This document shows, in pieces, positions 17,858 through 27,751 of a stretch of 64,000 bases of DNA. Location: the NCBI GenBank assembly GCA_009844085.1, contig VYCF01000072.1, positions 124,001 through 188,000 on the forward strand, in the 5' to 3' direction. A program made the translations under genes and the position numbers. The notes under the pieces are model-generated. The model was not told the DNA's origin. It did not search any database and was given only the letters and a program-made list of their open reading frames with translations. Within the stretch, counting starts at the first letter, position 1; each line of letters begins with the position of its first letter. Origin of the DNA: Gammaproteobacteria bacterium (GTDB taxonomy: Bacteria > Pseudomonadota > Gammaproteobacteria > Pseudomonadales > Pseudohongiellaceae).

Positions 17858-19795
17858 ATGTCAGAGAACGCCATCTACCCTGTCAGCGATTCGGCCGCCG
17901 CCAAGAGCCACCTCGACAGCGAACAGTTCGAAGCCATGTACCGGCAGTCGATCGAGGATCCGGAAGAATTCTGGGCGGAAATGGCCGCCCGCTTCCTGTA
18001 CTGGCACGAGCCCTGGCAAAAGGTGACGACGGGCGATTTCGGCGCCGCCGACGTGCGCTGGTTCGACGGCGGAAAACTCAACGTGGCGTACAACTGCGTC
18101 GACCGGCATCTGGCGCGCCGCGGCGAGCAGACGGCGATCATCTGGGAAGGCGACGAACCCGACCAGCAGCAACATATCAGCTATCGCGAACTGCACCGGG
18201 CGGTAGGCAAGTTCGCCAACGCGCTCAAGGCCCGCGGCGTCGGCAAGGGCGACCGGGTCTGCATCTATCTGCCGATGATCCCGGAAGCGGCCTACGCAAT
18301 GCTCGCCTGCGCCCGCATCGGCGCCATCCATTCCGTGGTGTTCGGCGGCTTCTCGCCCGAATCGCTCAAGGACCGCATTCTCGATTCCGACTGCCGCACC
18401 GTCATCACCGCCGACGAAGGCGTGCGCGGCCGGCGCCTGATCCCGCTCAAGAGCAACGTCGACAAGGCGCTCGAAGACTGCCCGGACGTGCATAGCGTTT
18501 TCGTGGTGCGGCGTACGAACGGCGAAGTCGCCTGGCGCGAAGAGCGCGATGTCTGCTATCACAAGGCAACCGGTGCGGTCAGCGAGGAATGCGATCCCGA
18601 AATCATGGACGCCGAGGATCCGCTGTTCATTCTTTACACCTCGGGCTCCACCGGCAAGCCGAAAGGCGTGCTGCATACCACCGGCGGCTATCTGCTCGGC
18701 GCGAGCATCACCCACAAGTACATCTTCGATTATCACGAGGGCGATGTTTACTGGTGCACCGCCGACGTGGGCTGGGTCACCGGCCATTCCTACATCGTCT
18801 ACGGTCCGCTCGCCAACGGCGCCACCACGCTCATGTTCGAAGGCGTGCCCACCTGCCCCGACGCCTCGCGCTTCTGGCAGGTCGTCGACAAGCACCAGGT
18901 CAATATCTTCTACACCGCGCCCACCGCGATCCGCGCCCTGATGGCCTGCGGCGACGAGCCGGTCGAAAGCACGTCGCGCGAATCCCTGCGCCTGCTCGGC
19001 TCGGTGGGCGAGCCGATCAATCCGGAAGCCTGGGAATGGTATTACCACGTCGTCGGCGACGGCCGCTGCGCCATCGTCGATACCTGGTGGCAGACCGAGA
19101 CGGGCGGCATCATGATCTCGCCGGTTCCCGGCGTTACCGAACTCAAGCCCGGCTCCGCGACCCGGCCCTTTTTCGGCGTCGCCCCGGCCCTGCTCGACAG
19201 TGACGGCAACGAATTGTCCGGCGAAGCCGTCGGCAACCTGGTCATCAAGCAAAGCTGGCCAAGCCAGATCCGCACCGTATACGGCGATCACCAGCGCTGC
19301 GTCGACACCTATTTCACCGCCTACCCCGGCTACTATTTCACCGGCGACAGCGCCCGCCGCGACGCCGACGGTTATTACTGGGTAACCGGCCGCGTCGACG
19401 ACGTCATCAACGTCTCGGGCCATCGCCTCGGCACCGCCGAGATCGAAAGCGCCCTCGTACTGCACGAAACCGTCGCCGAAGCCGCGGTCGTCGGCTACCC
19501 CCACGAGATCAAGGGACAGGGCATCTACGCCTATGTCACCCTGATGACCGGGCTCGAATCCTCGGAAGAACTCCGCAGGGAACTGACCCGGTTCGTCAGC
19601 AAGGAAATCGGCGCTTTCGCCAAGCCCGAAGTCATCCAGTTCGCCCCTGGCCTGCCCAAGACGCGTTCGGGCAAGATCATGCGCCGCATCCTGCGCAAGA
19701 TTGCCGCCAACGAACTCGACAACCTCGGCGACACCACCACCCTCGCCGACCCCGCCGTGGTAGAACAACTCATCGAGGAACGCGCGAATCGATGA
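17858..19795 (+). CDS. acs: acetyl-CoA synthetase
   Basis: 645 residues. Activates acetate to acetyl-CoA through acetyl-AMP. The AMP-binding P-loop [11 protein letters not shown], the [10 protein letters not shown] core, [17 protein letters not shown] hinge region and the C-terminal catalytic lysine K606 in TRSGKIMRR are all present; that lysine is the site acetylated in many Acs enzymes. Length matches the family (about 650). Only 45 bases from panC with no clear terminator. In Pseudomonas an acs gene also follows this pan block, and its expression can depend on CbrAB. Confidence 0.95.
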   Translation: MSENAIYPVSDSAAAKSHLDSEQFEAMYRQSIEDPEEFWAEMAARFLYWHEPWQKVTTGDFGAADVRWFDGGKLNVAYNCVDRHLARRGEQTAIIWEGDEPDQQQHISYRELHRAVGKFANALKARGVGKGDRVCIYLPMIPEAAYAMLACARIGAIHSVVFGGFSPESLKDRILDSDCRTVITADEGVRGRRLIPLKSNVDKALEDCPDVHSVFVVRRTNGEVAWREERDVCYHKATGAVSEECDPEIMDAEDPLFILYTSGSTGKPKGVLHTTGGYLLGASITHKYIFDYHEGDVYWCTADVGWVTGHSYIVYGPLANGATTLMFEGVPTCPDASRFWQVVDKHQVNIFYTAPTAIRALMACGDEPVESTSRESLRLLGSVGEPINPEAWEWYYHVVGDGRCAIVDTWWQTETGGIMISPVPGVTELKPGSATRPFFGVAPALLDSDGNELSGEAVGNLVIKQSWPSQIRTVYGDHQRCVDTYFTAYPGYYFTGDSARRDADGYYWVTGRVDDVINVSGHRLGTAEIESALVLHETVAEAAVVGYPHEIKGQGIYAYVTLMTGLESSEELRRELTRFVSKEIGAFAKPEVIQFAPGLPKTRSGKIMRRILRKIAANELDNLGDTTTLADPAVVEQLIEERANR

Positions 19796-19880
19796 AGGCA
19801 GTTCAGCTGTAGTGGGCGGAACTAACTTCAGACGTGTACTTTTCGAGTGGGTAGAACAAATTGATTAGGAGTGCAGAGTA

Positions 19881-21983
19881 ATGAGAGAAGTATACAATTG
19901 GGTTCCATGGTTTAAAGAACTGGCCGAAAAGATTGCGATTGGAGGGAAAGAATACTTAGTTGAATGTGCCCATAAAGTGGACTGGCAGTCCGATGACCCT
20001 CCCATACTGAAATATGGCAGTGAGAACATAGACCCTTTTTCATTTTTCTATTTTCTGGCTCAAAAGAATACAACAAATCAGCGCGAACCGGTATATAAAA
20101 GTTGCAAGGAAGTATTCAATCTGGAAAGTGATATGCCATGCCTCTTCTGGGATGGGACATTTGTTTTCCCAAGACCATCCCCGAATGTCGTGACCTTATT
20201 CCATGATGGCAAAGACTTTTCCTCGAACCAACTTTGGGAATTTTTTCTCAAGGCTACTCAAAATTTAGAAAAAATTGCATCTCAAGAGTTTTTTAAACTC
20301 TTATCAATACCACAAGTCGGCTTGAAGAAACTAAGCCAATGCTTGTACTTGATTGCACCAGACACTTTTATTCCTGCTGATGATACACTTAAGAATATAG
20401 GGTACGACCTACGAAAATTAGAGTCGGAACAAGGATGGAATGAATATCTGAAGATCATTGATGAGTTGCGAATCAAATTCTCCTGCTGCGAGACTTATGA
20501 AATTGCACGACTGCTATACTGCCTTAAATACAAAAAATTGAAGATCAATAATAAATTTTACAGTATTACAACAGACATAAGAGATTATGGAAACATATGG
20601 GATAAATTTAGAGAAGATAGCTCAGTATATATAGAACCAGTCAAAGAAAAATATAATCTATCTGCAGTATTTCCTGGAGACATAATTCTAGCAAGGCGAG
20701 GAATATCAAAAGGGTATGGAATAGGCATAATTGAAAAGAAATTCTATTCCTACAACGAAAATATGGCAAAGATTGAAGTCATTTGGATTAACAAGCAAGG
20801 CATTGATATCAAAAAAGGAGAAATCAAGAAGAGTCAGCTCGAAAATTTCATGCTTGATGGCCCCTACTCTCCAGGAAGGCATAACGGATCTTATCATGCA
20901 TTCAGACAAGCAGAAGAGTTTAACTACACTTTCGACTTTATAGAATCACTCACCAATTCCGCAGATGGGCCGAATAGAAATGGAGGAGAAAAATTGAAGT
21001 CTACAGCTTCTTTGAATCTAATTTTTTACGGGCCACCTGGAACAGGAAAGACTTATTCAACTACTAGGAAGTGTGTTGAGATTTGTGACGGAAACGCGGA
21101 TGAAAGCGATCAAGAATTGCGGGAAAGGTTTCGTGAATTACGTGAAAGAGGGCAAATTGAATATGTGACGTTCCATCAATCTTATGGATATGAGGAGTTT
21201 GTTGAGGGATTGCGACCGGAAACTTCTGCGGGAGAGAATGCCAGCGCTGAAGGCGCAGGAGGATTTAGATTAGAAGCTGAGCCAGGGGTACTCATACGCA
21301 TAGCAGAAAGAGCGCGAGAAGACAGCGAAAATCATTATGTGCTCGTTATCGACGAGATCAACAGGGCCAATATTTCCAAGGTGCTTGGAGAGCTTGTAAC
21401 TCTGTTGGAAGAAGACAAACGCGAGAATGCGGAAAATGAAGTTTGCGTTACGCTGCCATACTCGGGAGAAGCGTTCACCTTGCCCGGCAATCTGTATATC
21501 TTGGGCACGATGAATACGGCGGATCGGTCAATTGCTCTGCTCGACACTGCGTTGCGGCGGCGATTCGAGTTTGAGGAAATGCCACCAGAGCCCCACCGAC
21601 TTCGAGAAGTAGCTGGCGTGGAATTTATACCGACAGTGCTTGAAACCATCAACGAACGCTTGGAGTACCTTGTTGATCGGGACCATCTTATTGGACACGC
21701 ATGGTTCATGGGTTGCAAGAACTTGGACGATGTCGGAAGCGTCATGCGTAACAAAATAATTCCGCTACTCGCCGAATATTTCTACGATGATTGGAACAAG
21801 GTTCGCGCGGTACTTGGCGGCGGAGACCACTTTGTAACCCGGAAGACGCTCAGTCCCCCGCCGGGGCTTGAGGAAGATGGCGGGGAAGACCGCTATCGCT
21901 GGACTGTAAATAAACCACCCTACTCCAAAGAAGCCTATGAAGATTTGATCAAGCCGCCTTCCAAACTGGAATCAAGCGAATGA
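19881..21983 (+). CDS. mcrB: McrB-like GTPase subunit of a type IV restriction system
   Basis: 700 residues. The C-terminal half is an McrB AAA+ motor: Walker A GPPGTGKT at 384-391, VLVIDEINRANISKVLGE as Walker B region, and the McrB signature MNTADRS at 544-550. The N-terminal 370 residues should recognise the modified DNA; a stretch near 265-290 (PGDIILARRGISKGYGIGII) resembles reader modules seen in other McrB N-termini. Bases 19881 to about 20990 are visibly AT-rich while the motor part is not, so the specificity half looks exchanged. AGGAG precedes the ATG. Overlaps mcrC by 4 bases. Confidence 0.88.
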   Translation: MREVYNWVPWFKELAEKIAIGGKEYLVECAHKVDWQSDDPPILKYGSENIDPFSFFYFLAQKNTTNQREPVYKSCKEVFNLESDMPCLFWDGTFVFPRPSPNVVTLFHDGKDFSSNQLWEFFLKATQNLEKIASQEFFKLLSIPQVGLKKLSQCLYLIAPDTFIPADDTLKNIGYDLRKLESEQGWNEYLKIIDELRIKFSCCETYEIARLLYCLKYKKLKINNKFYSITTDIRDYGNIWDKFREDSSVYIEPVKEKYNLSAVFPGDIILARRGISKGYGIGIIEKKFYSYNENMAKIEVIWINKQGIDIKKGEIKKSQLENFMLDGPYSPGRHNGSYHAFRQAEEFNYTFDFIESLTNSADGPNRNGGEKLKSTASLNLIFYGPPGTGKTYSTTRKCVEICDGNADESDQELRERFRELRERGQIEYVTFHQSYGYEEFVEGLRPETSAGENASAEGAGGFRLEAEPGVLIRIAERAREDSENHYVLVIDEINRANISKVLGELVTLLEEDKRENAENEVCVTLPYSGEAFTLPGNLYILGTMNTADRSIALLDTALRRRFEFEEMPPEPHRLREVAGVEFIPTVLETINERLEYLVDRDHLIGHAWFMGCKNLDDVGSVMRNKIIPLLAEYFYDDWNKVRAVLGGGDHFVTRKTLSPPPGLEEDGGEDRYRWTVNKPPYSKEAYEDLIKPPSKLESSE

Positions 21984-23245
21984 CACAGTGTCGAATCGTC
22001 AAGGAATGGGAGGAGCTTCCCATCGGAGGCGACAACGGCATTGCTGAAAATGATGCTCAGCGAATACACGCGCTCGCCGAAAAGGCAACCATTCGGCTGA
22101 AAGTCCCGCATCCGGTTCTAACACGAACTGCCAAGCCTAGCCTCAGCGCGGGTCAGGTGGTCGGCGTTCTCGCGACTCACCGGGTAAACCTGGAAATCCT
22201 GCCAAAAATCGACTCGGATGACGATAACGCACTGCGAAGATCGTTGGTCCGCATGTTGGCTGTCGCTAGGAACTTGCCCATCGCCGACCATGAGCTTGCG
22301 CAACTCGATATTCAGCACGAAAACCTGCTCGAAATACTTATCCGAATCTTTTCGGATCGACTTCTCGACGCAGTTCGGCGCGGACTTCCCCATCGTTATC
22401 TGCGATATGAAGACGACTTGCCTCGATTGCGAGGGAAACTGCATGTTCCGCGCCAATTCACACGCAACGCCGTGCGGCCTGATCGTCTCGCTTGTGTTTT
22501 CGACGAGTTCTCCGCGGACACTCCACTGAATCGGGTGCTGAAGGCCACAGTTGTCCGCTTGCTTGCGATCAGCAAGTCCGCTGCTAACCGCAGAAAACTA
22601 GCCGAATTGCTCTCCAGGTTCGATTCCGTAGGCGAAACAGATGCTCCGTTGCGGGAGCGCGTCATGCTGGACCGCACCAATCGGAGCTATCACCAACTCT
22701 ACTCGCTGGCCAAGTTGATCCTCGCCAAGGACTGGCAAAACACGACAACAGGGCACAGCGAGGGATTCAGTCTGCTGTTCCCCATGAACGATCTGTTTGA
22801 GGAGTTTGTTGGCAGAAGTCTGAAAATCGCACTTCCCCGCATCAGCGTAAGACTCCAAGACAAGGCACATTACGCAATTGAGTCCCCAAGCCGCCGATTC
22901 CAGTTGCGGCCCGACATCGTGGTCGATGACGTCGATGGTAAAATCATAATCGACACAAAATGGAAGCAGCTTCGACCCGCCAAACCGAACTTGGACGTGC
23001 AGCCAGCCGATATATATCAATTGCTCGCTTACGCCCGCGCATATGGAGCCAATCGAGTGATCTTGCTGTATCCGTGGCACAAGGATCTGGATCAACCCAG
23101 TGACGGGATCTGTCAGCGGTGGTCGTCAGCGGGAGATTCCACTCCATTCGACATCGCTACGGTGGATGTATCTAAGTCAAACGTCCAAGTCCGAGAAACA
23201 TTGCGGGAAATCCTCGGCTACGAAAAAGTGGCAAACGCGGCTTGA
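21980..23245 (+). CDS. mcrC: McrC-like nuclease subunit
   Basis: 421 residues. McrC supplies the endonuclease that McrB directs to methylated or otherwise modified DNA. The PD-(D/E)xK site is visible as RPDIV (D312) followed by IIIDTKWK (D325, K327). The N-terminal beta-rich region and the FDEFSADTPLNRVLKA segment match McrC. Start overlaps mcrB by 4 bases, the standard McrBC arrangement. The 130 bases that follow hold nothing I can name. Confidence 0.88.
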   Translation: MTQCRIVKEWEELPIGGDNGIAENDAQRIHALAEKATIRLKVPHPVLTRTAKPSLSAGQVVGVLATHRVNLEILPKIDSDDDNALRRSLVRMLAVARNLPIADHELAQLDIQHENLLEILIRIFSDRLLDAVRRGLPHRYLRYEDDLPRLRGKLHVPRQFTRNAVRPDRLACVFDEFSADTPLNRVLKATVVRLLAISKSAANRRKLAELLSRFDSVGETDAPLRERVMLDRTNRSYHQLYSLAKLILAKDWQNTTTGHSEGFSLLFPMNDLFEEFVGRSLKIALPRISVRLQDKAHYAIESPSRRFQLRPDIVVDDVDGKIIIDTKWKQLRPAKPNLDVQPADIYQLLAYARAYGANRVILLYPWHKDLDQPSDGICQRWSSAGDSTPFDIATVDVSKSNVQVRETLREILGYEKVANAA

Positions 23246-23375
23246 TACTCTCGTTTGGGTCATGATGCGAACACGGGGAGCCGTGCTGCCGTTGCGCCGT
23301 GTTACGCAAGCGCTCAAAATTCGACGGAAACTTGCTCCAGTTCATATTGTGCCGTAGCTTCATGCTGCCATGTTC

Positions 23376-23696
23376 TCAGAATTTCGTGTCTGAAATACCA
23401 GAAAGTTCCACGGGAGCCTGATCGGGAAAGCTTGCGACGAGTTTCAAATCCCCTCCCATTGCCTTTATAGTCTTGCGCAATGTTGAAATAAGCAGATCGC
23501 TGCGTTTTTCGAGGCGCGAAACCCCATCTTGAGTAATGCCTAGAGTTGCCGCGACTTGCGCTTGAGTGAGTTCTCGCGCCTTGCGCAGCTCACGAAGGGA
23601 CAACTCTTCCGCGATCAACTGGGAAGCTCTCTCTTCGATCTTGCGCCTCCGCACCGGTTCAAGACCAGCCAAAACTTCGTCAAGACTTTTAGCCAT
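23376..23696 (-). CDS. XRE-family antitoxin (HigA-like)
   Basis: 106 residues. Helix-turn-helix at about 40-62 (LTQAQVAATLGITQDGVSRLEK), preceded by a helical N-terminus. It overlaps the upstream toxin gene by 8 bases, the toxin-first order of HigBA systems. It should neutralise the toxin and repress their shared promoter at 24067-24095. The hydrophobic C-terminal part (GGDLKLVASFP) is typical of this XRE antitoxin group. Confidence 0.82.
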   Translation of the reverse strand: MAKSLDEVLAGLEPVRRRKIEERASQLIAEELSLRELRKARELTQAQVAATLGITQDGVSRLEKRSDLLISTLRKTIKAMGGDLKLVASFPDQAPVELSGISDTKF

Positions 23697-24060
23697 TAGG
23701 GTTCTCCATTGTTTTCAAGTTATTAAGATGCCTCTGAAAACGTTCATCAGCTTTGTGCAGCAATTCGCGATAGAATCTTCGTGAATTTTTTCCCGACTTT
23801 TCTCCCGCAACCAGAAGCATGGCCCGTCTTCGCGGATCGAATGCGAATGCCAGTCGCCACTGACGGCCTGACACTACAAGCCGCAACTCCTTCATGTTCG
23901 AATGTTTCGACCCATTCAGTGTATCCACTTTTGGCCTGCCGAGACCTGGCCCAAATTGCTTAAGCAGCAAAGACTGCGCCAGAATTTCATCCTGAACCCT
24001 CTCGGGGAGCGAAATGAACTCGGGTTCAAATTCGTCCGCGATTGCTGCTGACCACTCCAT
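23689..24060 (-). CDS. HigB/RelE-type toxin (phage-derived Gp49-like)
   Basis: 123 residues from ATG 24060. The core LRLVVSGRQWRLAFAFDPRRRAMLLVAGEKSG and C-terminal FYRELLHKADERFQRHL match the Gp49-like HigB family of ribosome-dependent mRNA interferases, with conserved Arg and Lys in the expected places. A GTG at 24075 in the same frame lies inside the promoter, so it is rejected as start. First gene of the pair with the XRE antitoxin. Confidence 0.8.
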   Translation of the reverse strand: MEWSAAIADEFEPEFISLPERVQDEILAQSLLLKQFGPGLGRPKVDTLNGSKHSNMKELRLVVSGRQWRLAFAFDPRRRAMLLVAGEKSGKNSRRFYRELLHKADERFQRHLNNLKTMENPNG

Positions 24061-24066
24061 TGGCGA

Positions 24067-24095
24067 ATAATGCACTTACCAACATATGTTGTCAA
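24067..24095 (-). promoter_or_regulatory. higBA promoter with palindromic operator
   Basis: On the minus strand TTGACA (24095-24090) and CATTAT (24072-24067) are 17 bases apart, a near-consensus sigma70 promoter. The 7th base after the -10 box is the A of the toxin ATG, so transcription should start at or very near the start codon. A perfect 12-bp palindrome CAACATATGTTG (24080-24091) overlaps the -35 box and the spacer and is a likely antitoxin-binding site. Confidence 0.65.
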
Positions 24096-24306
24096 GTACA
24101 TTTTTTGCTTGCATTCCGGTGCGAGAACTTGGCATGGGAAACTTGTCAACGGAATTTCCGGCACATCATTTCCGAACAATCGGGCGAGTTCCTGATAGAG
24201 ACTTTGCTGGAGCAGCCGGCACAGGCAATATAGCGGCACTGGCACAGAGCCTGACGAGGCCGGCTCCATCAACGTCCTGAATTCCCAGTTTCGCGCCCTT
24301 GCGAGC

Positions 24307-25566
24307 GTGTTTCCGCTGACGGCGCGGGGCGTCGTTGCCTTGCTTTGCGTCGCGCTGGCATTGCGCTTCTTCGGCTATGGCGCAATGGACCTGATGGTGT
24401 TCGCGCTTGGCATCTGCGCGCTGGCGATCTTGCTGAGTTGCCTGTTTTCGGTGGTCATCTGCGGGTTGATCCTGCAGCGCCGCATCCAGCGCGAAGCCGG
24501 TAACGAATCAGGACGGAGGGCTGGAAACGGCAAGGCCTTCGAGGCCGAGTTTCCCAACCAGACGGGTTTCAGCCTGCCGCCGGTCGGCCTGTTGCCGCTC
24601 GTGCGGCTGCAATGGTCCTGGCAATACCCGGACGGGATCGACAGCCGCATCCGCATCGCCCCGGATGAGTTCCTCGAAGAAGAGATCACCCCGCGGCTGC
24701 GTTGCCTGAGCGGCCATGTGACGCGGCGATTCGAAGTGTCCGACGTACTCGGCCTGTGCCGTTACTCCTGGCGCGCGCGGCGAGAGCGGGAATGTTACGT
24801 GTTGCCGCGCGTCAATACCCTGAAGAACCTGCCCCTGCTGCATTCGCTCACCGCCGAGGACGGCATGCCGCGCCAGAGCGGCGAACCCGTGGGCGACCGC
24901 ATGGAGATCCGGCCTTATGTCGCCGGAGATTCAGTGCGCGACATCCTCTGGAAGAACTACGCCCGCACCGGGCATTTGAACGTGCGCCAGCGCGAACGCA
25001 GCGTGGCGCACGGCAAACGCATCCTGGCCTATCTGCTTTCGGGGCCCGGCGACGAGGCCGCGGCGGCGGTGGCGCGGGCCGCGCTCGAGTCCGGCGCTTT
25101 CGGCGACGACTGGCAGTTCTCCGCCGACGGCACAGAGACCCCATGCGACGATCTCGAATCCTCGCTGCGGGCGGTGGCGCGTTCCCGCAGTCTCAAGGAG
25201 CCCCATGCGCCGGGACTTGAGCGCTTCCTGGCCGCGGCCGATCAGCGTGGCGCAACGCATTGCATCGTCTTCGCCGCCGCCGGGACGATTTCCGGTCTTG
25301 CCGGCCCCAAGGGACTGCACAGCGGCGCCTTTCACGGCAGATTCTCGCTGGTGCTGGCCACCGATGGCATGGAAAAACCCGAACAACGTCCATTCTGGAG
25401 CGGCCTTTTTCTGCGCCCCGCCGGGCGGCGCAGAGAGGGCGGCAGCGGCGGTTCAAGCGAGGAATTGCTGGTATTATGCCGTCAGTTAGGGCCCATGGTT
25501 GAGTCTATCGTCCTGGTCGACCGGGCCACCGGAACCTGCTACGACGACAAGTTGCGCAAGGTCTAA
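24307..25566 (+). CDS. DUF58 domain protein
   Basis: 419 residues. Two hydrophobic segments near the N-terminus (about 5-55), then a soluble part with the DUF58 signature (GDRMEIRPYVAGDSVRDIL and KNYARTGHLNVR, about 197-228). DUF58 proteins occur with MoxR ATPases and transglutaminase-like membrane proteins, as here. Role unknown; maturation or assembly of envelope proteins is the usual proposal. Start is a GTG at 24307. First gene of the operon that runs to 30836. Confidence 0.82.
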   Translation: MFPLTARGVVALLCVALALRFFGYGAMDLMVFALGICALAILLSCLFSVVICGLILQRRIQREAGNESGRRAGNGKAFEAEFPNQTGFSLPPVGLLPLVRLQWSWQYPDGIDSRIRIAPDEFLEEEITPRLRCLSGHVTRRFEVSDVLGLCRYSWRARRERECYVLPRVNTLKNLPLLHSLTAEDGMPRQSGEPVGDRMEIRPYVAGDSVRDILWKNYARTGHLNVRQRERSVAHGKRILAYLLSGPGDEAAAAVARAALESGAFGDDWQFSADGTETPCDDLESSLRAVARSRSLKEPHAPGLERFLAAADQRGATHCIVFAAAGTISGLAGPKGLHSGAFHGRFSLVLATDGMEKPEQRPFWSGLFLRPAGRRREGGSGGSSEELLVLCRQLGPMVESIVLVDRATGTCYDDKLRKV

Positions 25567-25599
25567 TCAAGAGCATCTGAACAAGAGCATCTGAACGAG

Positions 25600-27726
25600 A
25601 TGACCCAATTGGCGGAATTCGAGTATTCCGGCCGGCAAAGCCTGCTGCCGGCGCTGGCGCGGGCGGCGATTATCGCCGGCAGCTACTGGCTGCTGAGTCT
25701 TTCGCTTACTGTCGCCACCGGCTCTTTGGCGGCGGTCGCCGGCTGTATCGCCGCCTGCGTCCTGACCGGATTGCCCGAACGCGAGAATCCGTTCAAGCGG
25801 TTGCGAACTGCGGTGATCCTGCTCGCGGCAGCGCTACTTGCGACGATGGGCGTGATTGCGGCAAGCCTTATTACCGGCAGCAGCGCGGTCGCCACGCTGT
25901 TCGGTCCCGTCGCCGCCTTCCATCTCGCTGAAGGCGTCAAATGGCTCTGTTTCAGTTTCGCCCTGACCGGAGCGGTGCGCGTCCTCGCGCTACGCAGCAG
26001 CGCAGGCGGCATCGTCGAGGTGCTGCTCGTCGCCACCGGCTTCGTCATCATCCTCTCGGCGCATCGCAACGGCATGATCAACCGTCCCTTTTTCCTCGGC
26101 GATTTCGCCTTGAGCCGGGGTCTCGATCCAGCCACGATCCTGCTCGCGCTCGGCTGCGGCGCGGTGCTATGCCTGTCAGCCCTGCTGCTGGTAGAAGAGA
26201 ATCGGCGGCGCCTGCCCTATCACTTCGCCCTGTTCGGCCTGCTTTGCCTGTCCCTGATCGGCTACGTGCAGACTTTCGGCCTGCCGACGCCGCAGATGAC
26301 CGACGATCTCGGCCTCACCGGCAACAGCGCCCAGCGCCGGGACAATCCCTTCCACGACGGCGAGAACAATACCGAAAACAAGCAGGCGCCGGTCGCCATC
26401 GTCGTCTTCCGGGACGACTACGAGCCAGATGGCGGCGCCTACTATTTCCGCGAATCGGCCTATTCCCAGTGGAACGGCTACATGCTCGATTTCACCTCGC
26501 TGCCGGACATGGACCGCGATCTGATTGCGGCGCCCGGCGCCCCGGCGCGGGAAACCGTCGGCAGCGAGGGCCGCAGGCTCGTCAGCGCCACCATCGGCAC
26601 GCTGGTGCCCCATCGTTCGCCATTCGGGCTCGATGCGCCGATCGCTTTCGAAAATGCTCCCAACCCCAACAATCTGCGTTTCAAACGCACCTGGGACGCG
26701 CATTCGCTCGTGCCCGAATTCGATCTGAACGAGATGCTGGGCCGGCCGGTGGGCAATCCCGACTGGCCGGAAGCCGTACGGCAGGAATACCTGCGCTTGC
26801 CCGACGACGCGCGCTACGGTGAACTGGCGCGGGAAATCGTCGGGGGTCTGCGGCCGCAATACGCCGCGGATCCTTTCGCCCGCGCCTGGGCAATCAAGAA
26901 CTACCTCGACCGCAACGGCATCTACAGTCTGGCCAACGAACACGCCTACGCCGAAGACCCTGCGGCCTCGTTCCTTTTCGGCGACCTGACCGGCTATTGC
27001 ATGCATTTCGCATTCGCCTCCACTTACATGCTGCGCAGTCTCGGCATTCCGGCCCGGGTCGGAATCGGCTACTCCGTGCCGGCGGCCAATCGCGCGGGCG
27101 GATCTTCGCTGCTGATCCAGGCGATTCACGGCCATGCCTGGCCGGAAATCTACTTCGAAGGCTATGGCTGGGTGATCGTCGATCCCGCGCCCCAGAGAAC
27201 CTTGGTCGACATGACCACCGATCCGCAAAACGAACTGCAGCAATTGCTCGGCGACATGTTGCGCGGCGAAGCGGCCTTCGAAGAGTTCCTGCAGGAACAG
27301 GCAGGCTATACGATCAACTGGCAATTCGTGCTCGGCGCCTTGCCGGCATTGCTCGCGGCGCTGGTGCTGGCGGGCTATGCGGTCAAGATCTACAGACTCT
27401 GGATTCCGGCCGCGGCCGGTCTTGCCGCCCAGCACAGGCTCAGCTATCGCGCCGCCGTCGATCGGCTCGCCGCGGTGGGCGTCCGCCGCCGCTTCGGCGA
27501 AAGCCGGGAAGCGTTCGCGCGGCGGGCAAGCGCGACCGCGCCGGCGCTGGAAACGCTTACCGCCTGGCACCTGGCACATGCCCTGGGCGAGCGGCCGCCG
27601 AGCCTGAGCATCGAAGACTGGAACGCCACGCGCAGGCGCGTCAGCGGCGAAATCAGCGGAAACACCGGCACCGGGAAAAAGATTCTGGCAATTCTGAATC
27701 CGTTTTCCTGGGCACGCGCAAAGTAA
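25600..27726 (+). CDS. membrane transglutaminase-like protein (TgpA family)
   Basis: 708 residues. Several membrane spans in the first 230 residues, a periplasmic transglutaminase domain, one more span near 577-595 and a cytoplasmic tail. The catalytic triad is visible: C467 (GYCMHFA), H512 (HGHAWPE) and D528 (IVDPAP). Family enzymes are thiol acyltransferases or proteases; TgpA of Pseudomonas aeruginosa has this layout. Sits 33 bases after DUF58 and 25 before the MoxR gene. Two copies of a short AAGAGCATCTGAAC repeat lie just before the start. Confidence 0.85.
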   Translation: MTQLAEFEYSGRQSLLPALARAAIIAGSYWLLSLSLTVATGSLAAVAGCIAACVLTGLPERENPFKRLRTAVILLAAALLATMGVIAASLITGSSAVATLFGPVAAFHLAEGVKWLCFSFALTGAVRVLALRSSAGGIVEVLLVATGFVIILSAHRNGMINRPFFLGDFALSRGLDPATILLALGCGAVLCLSALLLVEENRRRLPYHFALFGLLCLSLIGYVQTFGLPTPQMTDDLGLTGNSAQRRDNPFHDGENNTENKQAPVAIVVFRDDYEPDGGAYYFRESAYSQWNGYMLDFTSLPDMDRDLIAAPGAPARETVGSEGRRLVSATIGTLVPHRSPFGLDAPIAFENAPNPNNLRFKRTWDAHSLVPEFDLNEMLGRPVGNPDWPEAVRQEYLRLPDDARYGELAREIVGGLRPQYAADPFARAWAIKNYLDRNGIYSLANEHAYAEDPAASFLFGDLTGYCMHFAFASTYMLRSLGIPARVGIGYSVPAANRAGGSSLLIQAIHGHAWPEIYFEGYGWVIVDPAPQRTLVDMTTDPQNELQQLLGDMLRGEAAFEEFLQEQAGYTINWQFVLGALPALLAALVLAGYAVKIYRLWIPAAAGLAAQHRLSYRAAVDRLAAVGVRRRFGESREAFARRASATAPALETLTAWHLAHALGERPPSLSIEDWNATRRRVSGEISGNTGTGKKILAILNPFSWARAK

Positions 27727-27751
27727 ATTTTCAAAGCTGGAAAGGCACCAA

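Noticed and set aside
17861..19768. 635-residue minus-strand frame
   Set aside because: Exact antisense of acs, which has all its motifs; low-complexity Gly/Ala/Val/Asp composition.
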